From Muribaculaceae bacterium (GTDB taxonomy: Bacteria > Bacteroidota > Bacteroidia > Bacteroidales > Muribaculaceae), in contig JAIDRE010000096.1 of NCBI GenBank assembly GCA_029061925.1, positions 1-49,309 of the forward strand: a stretch of DNA of 49,309 bases, read 5' to 3'. The notes under the pieces were generated by a model. The model did not search any database, had not been told where the DNA came from, and saw only the letters and a program-made list of their open reading frames with translations. A program made the position numbers and the translations under genes. This document shows, in pieces, positions 43,643 through 49,309 of the stretch (position 1 is the stretch's first letter; every line of letters starts with the position of its first letter).

Positions 43643-45622
43643 ATGAAAACCAACCTTAGTTCACAAATCAAACTCGAAAGAGTACCTGTTCGCTACTACA
43701 ATCCTCAGAGCGACATTGAACGTGCGGAATTGACCCGCAATGAAAAAGTTTATACCCGCATATTTGAAAATTCAAACGATGGCAGCAACTATCTTGCAAA
43801 CCACATCGTTGAACAAATCAAACGTAACGTTGAGAAAAAAGGTTACTGCAACATTGCTCTTAGTGCAGGTCGCAGCGCCCACTCGGTTTATGTTTCGCTT
43901 ATAGAACTACACCGTCGTGGTGAAATTTCATTTAAAGACGTTCGTATTTTCAATATCAGCGAGTTCTTTCCTGTAAGCGCCGAAGGTCCCTCAACCTTCA
44001 AACGTCTTCAACAGATTTTATTAAACCATATAGATGTAAAGCAAGAAAACATATATACTTTTGAGACTAACGTTTCAAAAGAAGATTTATATGAATATTG
44101 CCTTAGCTACCAAGCTAAGATGGAAGAATGTGGCGGCATCGACCTCTCTATTCTTGAAATCGGTGCTAACGGTAATCTCGCATTCAACGAGCCCGGGTCA
44201 CTTTCAACAAGCACCTGCCGTCTCGTTCTTCTCAGCGAAGATACCCGCAGCCGTCTTGCTAAAGAATATGGCGTAGCCGAAGCTCCCAACACTGCAATCA
44301 CCCTCGGTATCGGCAACTTATTGAAGTCATCAAGAATCATGGCTATGGCATGGGGCGAAAATCGTGCTGCTATCGTTAAAGCAGCTATCGAAGGTCCTGT
44401 AACCGAAAACGTTCCGGCTTCATTCCTTCAGCTCCACAACCACACCCGCATCGCGCTCGACCTTTCAGCAGCAGAAGACCTCACCCGTCTTTCTCAGCCC
44501 TGGAAAGTTACCTCTTGCGAATGGGACGACAAACTCATCCGCCGCGCAATCGTCTGGCTATGCCAGATGACCGGCAAACCCATCCTCAAACTAACAAACA
44601 AAGACTATAACGACTGGGGGCTTGGCGAACTCGTTGCCCTCTTCGGTTCGGCATACAACGTTAACATCCAGGTATTCAATCAGCTTCAGCACACCATCAC
44701 CGGCTGGCCCGGCGGTAAACCCGATGCTGACGACACATACCGTCCCGAACGTGCCAACCCCTATCCCAAACGTGTTATCGTATTCTCACCCCACCCCGAT
44801 GATGACGTAATCTCAATGGGTGGTACACTCCAGCGCCTTGTTGACCAGGGTCACGACGTTCATGTAGCATACGAAACTTCAGGTAACATCGCCGTTGGTG
44901 ACGAAGATATGATGCGTTACTTCCTCATGATGGACAAAATCGCTCCCGAGTTCAAGTTTGACACCGAGTCATTCAAAAAACTCTCTCACGATGTTGCATC
45001 ATTTGTAAAAACTAAAACTCCCGGAGGAGTTGATACCCCCGAAATCCGCGAAGTCAAAACAATGATTCGCCAGGCTGAAGCTACAATCGCTTGCCAATAT
45101 ATCGGTGTTAAAGACGAAAATATCCACTTCCTCCGTCTCCCCTTCTACGAAACAGGTACAGTTAAGAAAGGTGACCTTTCTGAACGCGACGTTCTCATCG
45201 TTAAAAAACTTATCGAAGAGGTTAAGCCTAACCAGATTTTCGTAGCAGGAGACCTTGCCGATCCCCACGGAACTCACCGTGTATGTACAGATGCCGTTCT
45301 CGCTGCAATCGACGAACTCAAAGACGAGCCCTGGATGAAAGACTGCCGCATCTGGATGTACCGTGGTGCATGGGCTGAATGGGAAATCGACCACATCGAA
45401 ATGGCTGTGCCGATGAGCCCCGAACAGCTCCGTTCAAAACGCAACTCTATTCTCAAACACCAGTCTCAGATGGAAAACGCGCCATTCCTTGGTGATGACG
45501 ACCGTCTCTTCTGGCAGCGTGCCGAGGACCGTAACCGTGCAACCGCACTCCTCTACCAAAGCCTCGGACTTGCTTCATACGAAGCAATGGAAGCGTTTGT
45601 AGAATATAAACCTATCCGATAA
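43643..45622 (+). CDS. nagB: NagB-like/PIG-L deacetylase fusion protein
   Basis: A 659-residue two-domain protein. Residues about 30-290 are a glucosamine-6-phosphate deaminase-like (NagB) fold; residues about 370-640 are a PIG-L/LmbE deacetylase with the zinc motif SPHPDDDVISMGG and DLADPHGTHR. Such fusions are common in Bacteroidetes and usually annotated as glucosamine-6-phosphate deaminase. In the NagB half the E. coli catalytic positions look altered: NISEFF where NxDEY is usual, and GANGNLAFNEPG where GxDGHIAFNEP is usual. Deaminase activity is therefore doubtful, while the deacetylase half looks intact. The gene is monocistronic with its own terminator. Confidence 0.85.
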   Translation: MKTNLSSQIKLERVPVRYYNPQSDIERAELTRNEKVYTRIFENSNDGSNYLANHIVEQIKRNVEKKGYCNIALSAGRSAHSVYVSLIELHRRGEISFKDVRIFNISEFFPVSAEGPSTFKRLQQILLNHIDVKQENIYTFETNVSKEDLYEYCLSYQAKMEECGGIDLSILEIGANGNLAFNEPGSLSTSTCRLVLLSEDTRSRLAKEYGVAEAPNTAITLGIGNLLKSSRIMAMAWGENRAAIVKAAIEGPVTENVPASFLQLHNHTRIALDLSAAEDLTRLSQPWKVTSCEWDDKLIRRAIVWLCQMTGKPILKLTNKDYNDWGLGELVALFGSAYNVNIQVFNQLQHTITGWPGGKPDADDTYRPERANPYPKRVIVFSPHPDDDVISMGGTLQRLVDQGHDVHVAYETSGNIAVGDEDMMRYFLMMDKIAPEFKFDTESFKKLSHDVASFVKTKTPGGVDTPEIREVKTMIRQAEATIACQYIGVKDENIHFLRLPFYETGTVKKGDLSERDVLIVKKLIEEVKPNQIFVAGDLADPHGTHRVCTDAVLAAIDELKDEPWMKDCRIWMYRGAWAEWEIDHIEMAVPMSPEQLRSKRNSILKHQSQMENAPFLGDDDRLFWQRAEDRNRATALLYQSLGLASYEAMEAFVEYKPIR

Positions 45623-45716
45623 AAATATAATAAATGATATTTTGTGAAATATTAGTGTATTTATATTAGGTGAATAATTATTAAAACTTGAAATCATAGG
45701 TTTACAAACAGTATGG

Positions 45717-45752
45717 AGGTCGATTACTCGTGAGAGTAGTCGACCTTTTTTT
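45717..45752 (+). terminator. Rho-independent terminator of the NagB-like/PIG-L gene
   Basis: A 13-bp stem (45717-45729 against 45734-45746, one G-U) with a GTGA loop, then seven T. About 95 nt after the stop. Confidence 0.93.
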
Positions 45753-45836
45753 ATCATATCAAGCGAAATTTATAGCAAATACCAATAAAATAGTAAAAAA
45801 AAAGAGCAGACAGCACGGTTTTTGAAATAAAATTCG

Positions 45837-45844
45837 TATCTTTA
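45837..45844 (+). promoter_or_regulatory. -7-like element of the murein-peptide operon
   Basis: TATCTTTA, one base off the consensus, 30 nt before the transglutaminase ATG. A weak call without a well-spaced -33. Confidence 0.4.
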
Positions 45845-45874
45845 CACAAAATAAGCACTAATACCCCTAATCAA

Positions 45875-47188
45875 ATGAAATTTAAACCAACGTTTATATC
45901 ACTTTTGGCAGTTCTTGCCGCTTGTGGTTCACAAGTATCAGCTGAAAATCCGGCATGGCTCGAACCCGATTCGGCCTATGCAATCTCTTATCGCATCGGT
46001 CGAGATTTTCCCACCCCTGTTGAAAAAGCTCAGGAAATGTTTCCCGAACTTTCTAAAGGTCAAATCAAGAAGTATATCAAGAAGGGGTATATTGAAACAC
46101 TGAAAATCAACGGAAAGCAGTATATCCACAAAAAGGCTGCCCGTAACTATAAAATGTTAGACCCGAAACTCAGCGGATTCAAGGGTCGCGGCTACACCTC
46201 CAACGCAAAACGTCAGAAATATGTAGCCGACATCGTCAGCGAATCAGACGGTAAAGGTACTAATTCAAACGCCATGCGTGTTACCTATCGCTTCTCAATC
46301 GACGTGCCGACCGTTGACGCTATCAAAGGCGATACGCTCCGTGTTTGGATGCCCCTCCCATTGATTACCGAACGTCAACCCCGAGTTGAAGTTTTAGGTT
46401 CGACTCCCGAGACATACGTTATCTCAACTCCCTCGCGCTCAGTCCATAACACTGTTTATTTCGAGCAACCTGTAACCGGAGACAAAACTCATTTTGAGTA
46501 TGTTGCGACCTTTGATGTTGCCGCCAAGCATTTCGATCCAAAATATATCGAAGAAAACATCAAGCCCTACAACAAAGATTCTGAGTTATACAAAAAATAC
46601 ACTGCATTTGAAGCTCCTCACATCATTGATCTCGAGAAGCTCGCCAAAGAAATCACCAAAGGCGAAACCGATCCTTTCAAATGCTCTGAAATGGTATATG
46701 ACTATATCATAACCCATTACCCCTGGGCAGGTGCACGTGAATACTCAACCATTCCCTGTATCCCCGAATATGTTCTTGAAACAGGTCACGGCGACTGCGG
46801 TCAGGTTACCCTTCTTTACATCTCTTTGATGCGTAGTCTCGGAATCCCCGCACGATGGGAAAGCGGTTGGATGCTCCACCCCGGAGAAGTCAACCTCCAC
46901 GACTGGGCTGAAGTTTATTTTGAAGGCATCGGCTGGGTACCTGTTGACACCTCATTCGGTCGTTATGACAACGCACCCGCACACCTCCGCAACTTCTATT
47001 CAACCGGTATTGACCAATATCGTATGGCTACCAACAAAGGTGTTTGCGGTGACTTCTATCCCGCCAAGCAATACCTTCGCAGCGAGTCTGTTGACTCTCA
47101 GATGGGTGAAGTAGAAACCTCAAAAGGCAACCTCTTCTATCCCGGATGGAGCTGCAACCTCGAAATTATCAAAGTTGAAGAACTTTAA
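45875..47188 (+). CDS. Secreted transglutaminase-like (papain-fold) peptidase
   Basis: A 437-residue exported protein; the signal peptide ends near QVSA, with a possible lipobox LAAC earlier. The N-terminal part has a small MFPELSKGQIKKYIKKGYIE helical module. The transglutaminase core has Cys in GHGDCGQVTLLY (about residue 308), His in LHDWAEVYF and Asp in VPVDTSFG, a complete catalytic triad. Its neighbours, an NlpC/P60 peptidase 33 nt downstream and a dipeptide epimerase, suggest it trims muropeptides or other cross-linked peptides. The exact bond cleaved is unknown. Confidence 0.85.
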   Translation: MKFKPTFISLLAVLAACGSQVSAENPAWLEPDSAYAISYRIGRDFPTPVEKAQEMFPELSKGQIKKYIKKGYIETLKINGKQYIHKKAARNYKMLDPKLSGFKGRGYTSNAKRQKYVADIVSESDGKGTNSNAMRVTYRFSIDVPTVDAIKGDTLRVWMPLPLITERQPRVEVLGSTPETYVISTPSRSVHNTVYFEQPVTGDKTHFEYVATFDVAAKHFDPKYIEENIKPYNKDSELYKKYTAFEAPHIIDLEKLAKEITKGETDPFKCSEMVYDYIITHYPWAGAREYSTIPCIPEYVLETGHGDCGQVTLLYISLMRSLGIPARWESGWMLHPGEVNLHDWAEVYFEGIGWVPVDTSFGRYDNAPAHLRNFYSTGIDQYRMATNKGVCGDFYPAKQYLRSESVDSQMGEVETSKGNLFYPGWSCNLEIIKVEEL

Positions 47189-47221
47189 TCAAGTTATCAT
47201 TCCACTAAAAAACTATCTACA

Positions 47222-48367
47222 ATGATAAAGATCAACCGACTTGTCGCTTTAATGATTGCTGCCGCTACCGTTGCAACCGCCTCAGCCATCACTCCTGCTG
47301 ACATCATTGCAAAAGTTAAAGCAAACTCAGCGCCCGATGCTCGCCAAATCGTGTACGAAATTTCGGCAAGCGAAACGACTCCTGTTGTCATTAAAGGAAA
47401 GACTTCTGAGCAATCAGTTAAAGATGAGCTCATTAGCGAGCTCAAAAAAGCTAAAATCAAATATATCGACAGCGTAACCGTTCTCCCATCTGACAAATGG
47501 GCTCAGGTTCGTATCTCAGGCGCACACATCCGTGTTGCTCCCGGACACGCTTCTGAAATGGCAACCCAAGGAATTATGGGTCAACCGATTCGTATTCTCG
47601 AAGACCGAGGCGGATGGTATCGTGTTCAAACTCCCGATGGTTATATCGGCTATATCGTTGATAACTCGCTCGTTGAAAAAACTGCCGACGATATGGCGGC
47701 ATGGCGTAAAGCTGACCGTGTTATCGTGACCGCGCCCTATCAGACCCGCGTTTATTACACACCCCAACTCAAAGGTGCTCGTAATGTTGTCAGCGATGTT
47801 GTCAACGGCAACATTCTTCTTGGCAAAAAAGTTGCAGGCAAAGATATTACAGAGGTTGAACTTCCCGATGGCCGCAAAGGCTACATCGCTTCAGACGACA
47901 TCGAAAATCTTGCAGAATGGGCTCAGCAACCCTTTGACGCTGACAAGATTCTCGAACTCGCCTACTCAATGGAAGGAACACCCTACTACTGGGGAGGTAA
48001 CACAGTCAAAATGCTTGACTGCTCGGGCTTATCAAAAACCTGCTATTTCCACAACGGTATTATCTTGATGCGCGATGCTTCTCAGCAAGCAACAACCGGC
48101 GAAATCTTCAAGCCCGAACAGTGGCGCGAATGTGAACCCGGCGACCTACTTTTCTTCGGCAACCCCAAAACCGGCAAAGTAACCCACGTTGCAATCTATG
48201 ACCGTGACGGTAACTATATCCACTCTTCAGGCCGAGTTAAACGCAACTCAATCGACCCCGAAGCTGAAGGTTATCTTACAACTCCGTTCCTCTCATACTC
48301 TCGCATCAAAAATAGCATCGGCACTCGCGGAATCACTCGCGTAGCTGATCATCCGTGGTATTTTTAA
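47222..48367 (+). CDS. NlpC/P60 gamma-D-glutamyl endopeptidase with SH3 domains
   Basis: A 381-residue exported protein with signal peptide ending ATASA. Residues about 90-230 hold two SH3-like domains (ISGAHIRVAPG and GYIGYIVDNS in the first). The C-terminal NlpC/P60 domain carries Cys in MLDCSGLSKT (about residue 263), His in KVTHVAIYD and a third polar residue in YIHSSG. The layout matches YkfC-like enzymes that cleave the gamma-D-Glu to diaminopimelate bond of free murein peptides, releasing L-Ala-D-Glu for the epimerase encoded next. Confidence 0.9.
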   Translation: MIKINRLVALMIAAATVATASAITPADIIAKVKANSAPDARQIVYEISASETTPVVIKGKTSEQSVKDELISELKKAKIKYIDSVTVLPSDKWAQVRISGAHIRVAPGHASEMATQGIMGQPIRILEDRGGWYRVQTPDGYIGYIVDNSLVEKTADDMAAWRKADRVIVTAPYQTRVYYTPQLKGARNVVSDVVNGNILLGKKVAGKDITEVELPDGRKGYIASDDIENLAEWAQQPFDADKILELAYSMEGTPYYWGGNTVKMLDCSGLSKTCYFHNGIILMRDASQQATTGEIFKPEQWRECEPGDLLFFGNPKTGKVTHVAIYDRDGNYIHSSGRVKRNSIDPEAEGYLTTPFLSYSRIKNSIGTRGITRVADHPWYF

Positions 48368-48395
48368 CATTAATAAAACTTAAACCTATTACATA

Positions 48396-49309
48396 ATGAA
48401 TCGTAGAAACTTCCTTCGTAACACTGCCATGGGAGCCATGGCAATCGCATCACCAATCTCTTTCTCTGCTTTTGGTGAAGCGACCAAACAAACCGGTCGT
48501 CCCGGCAGAATGAAACTTTCGTTTGAGCCATATACGCTCCAACTCCGTCACTCATTCAACCTTGCAAAATACAGCCGTACCACCACCCCCGATGTTCAGG
48601 TTAAGATCGAACTCGACGGTATAACCGGCTATGGCGAAGCATCAATGCCTCCCTACCTTGGCGAAAGCATTGAAAGTGTAACCAAATTCCTTTCACAGGT
48701 TGACCTCAGCCAATTTGCTGATCCGTTCCGCATCGAAGACATCCACGAATATCTGGAGTCAATCGCGCCTAACAACCGTGCAGCTAAAGCATCAGTTGAC
48801 ATCGCCCTTCATGACCTTCTCGGTAAAATCATGGGACAACCATGGTACAAAATCTGGGGTCTCGACCCGAGCAAATGCCCGAGCACATCATTTACAATTG
48901 GTATCGATCAGGAAGACGTTGTTCGTAAAAAAGTTGATGAGGCAAGCCCCTACAATGTTCTCAAAGTGAAAATGGGTCTTGACAACGACAAAGAACTTGT
49001 TAATATCATCCGCTCAAAAACCGACCGTCCTATCTGTGTTGACGCCAACCAAGGTTGGACCAACAAAGAACTCGCGCTCGAAATGTGCCACTGGCTTGCT
49101 GAACGCAACTGTCTCTTTGTTGAACAGCCGTTCCCCAAAGAAATGCTCGACGAAACAGCTTGGCTTCGCGAACGTTCTCCACTCCCCATTGTTGCCGACG
49201 AATTCTTCCAGCGTCTTCCCGACGTTCGCCGTGCAGCCGGTGCATACGACGGTATCAACATTAAGCTCATGAAGAGTACCGGTCTCCACGAAGCATACCA
49301 GATGGCTAT
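48396..49309 (+). CDS. L-Ala-D/L-Glu (dipeptide) epimerase, 3' truncated by window edge
   Basis: An open frame to the window end, 304 codons visible. The N-terminus MNRRNFLRNTAMGAMAIASP has a twin-arginine-like RRNFLR followed by a hydrophobic stretch, so it may be exported by Tat. The enolase-superfamily fold follows: an N-terminal capping domain with GYGEASMPPY, then the KxK catalytic pair in LKVKMG, the metal-binding Asp in CVDANQGW, Glu in FVEQPF and Asp-Glu in VADEFF. These match YkfB-like dipeptide epimerases. It is the third gene of the murein-peptide operon, 28 nt after the NlpC/P60 gene. Confidence 0.88.
   Translation, partial: MNRRNFLRNTAMGAMAIASPISFSAFGEATKQTGRPGRMKLSFEPYTLQLRHSFNLAKYSRTTTPDVQVKIELDGITGYGEASMPPYLGESIESVTKFLSQVDLSQFADPFRIEDIHEYLESIAPNNRAAKASVDIALHDLLGKIMGQPWYKIWGLDPSKCPSTSFTIGIDQEDVVRKKVDEASPYNVLKVKMGLDNDKELVNIIRSKTDRPICVDANQGWTNKELALEMCHWLAERNCLFVEQPFPKEMLDETAWLRERSPLPIVADEFFQRLPDVRRAAGAYDGINIKLMKSTGLHEAYQMA

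Noticed and set aside
1-49309. tRNA or rRNA genes.
   Set aside because: I saw no T-loop GGTTCGAATCC-type sequence in a cloverleaf context and no rRNA-like stretch.

Overview
The window looks like chromosomal DNA from a gut-type Bacteroidales bacterium, most likely Muribaculaceae-like (family level is inference). The main evidence is phylum-typical genes: gldH, DUF4290, DUF4301, RavA/ViaA, a NagB-like/PIG-L fusion, C10 protease, OMP beta-barrel proteins and TPR lipoproteins. Promoters fit the Bacteroidetes pattern (-7 TAnnTTTG, often with TTG/TTTG about 19-20 nt upstream), and Shine-Dalgarno sites are largely absent. I see no tRNA, rRNA, CRISPR array or transposase.

Layout. 2-5309 (+): tight operon ricT(partial)-gldH-HAD-M24 peptidase-cca-queD-queE (gliding/T9SS lipoprotein, tRNA maturation, queuosine precursor synthesis). 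5292-6494 (-): THUMP-like methyltransferase converging on queE. 6568-7815 (-): pgk. 7926-10875 (-): ravA-viaA AAA+/VWA pair. 11015-11584 (-): small unknown gene. 11715-11786: two inverted REP-like palindromes. 11904-14661 (+): DUF4290-rimM-trmN6-CPBP protease. 14694-18660 (+): uvrB-ygiQ.

18661-27994 is an AT-rich accessory island between housekeeping genes. It holds a HEPN-type Abi gene, a membrane-spanning TPR/helix-turn-helix regulator, two paralogous outer-membrane barrels, a lipoprotein, and a GNAT toxin with a 59-residue upstream partner. The GNAT cassette sits between two 43-bp direct repeats formed from the 3' end of the neighbouring nitroreductase gene. The regulator leader contains a terminator-like hairpin (attenuator or small RNA).

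27995-33066 (-): carA-carB-nitroreductase. 33370-36047 (-): a second AT-rich accessory unit, a C10 (streptopain-like) protease lipoprotein followed 5 nt later by a serpin lipoprotein, with an operator-like palindrome at the promoter. 36280-37840 (-): acpP-fabF. 38056-43458 (-): lepA-TPR protein-DUF4301. 43643-45622 (+): NagB-like/PIG-L fusion whose NagB half has lost residues that are catalytic in E. coli NagB. 45875-49309 (+): transglutaminase-NlpC/P60-dipeptide epimerase (partial), a coherent murein-peptide salvage operon.

The best candidates for undescribed biology are the repeat-flanked GNAT toxin cassette with its unusual small partner, the serpin/C10 protease pair, and the TPR-TM-HTH regulator with its two barrel proteins and leader hairpins. 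All names come from reading protein sequence and motifs by eye; no database search was possible.
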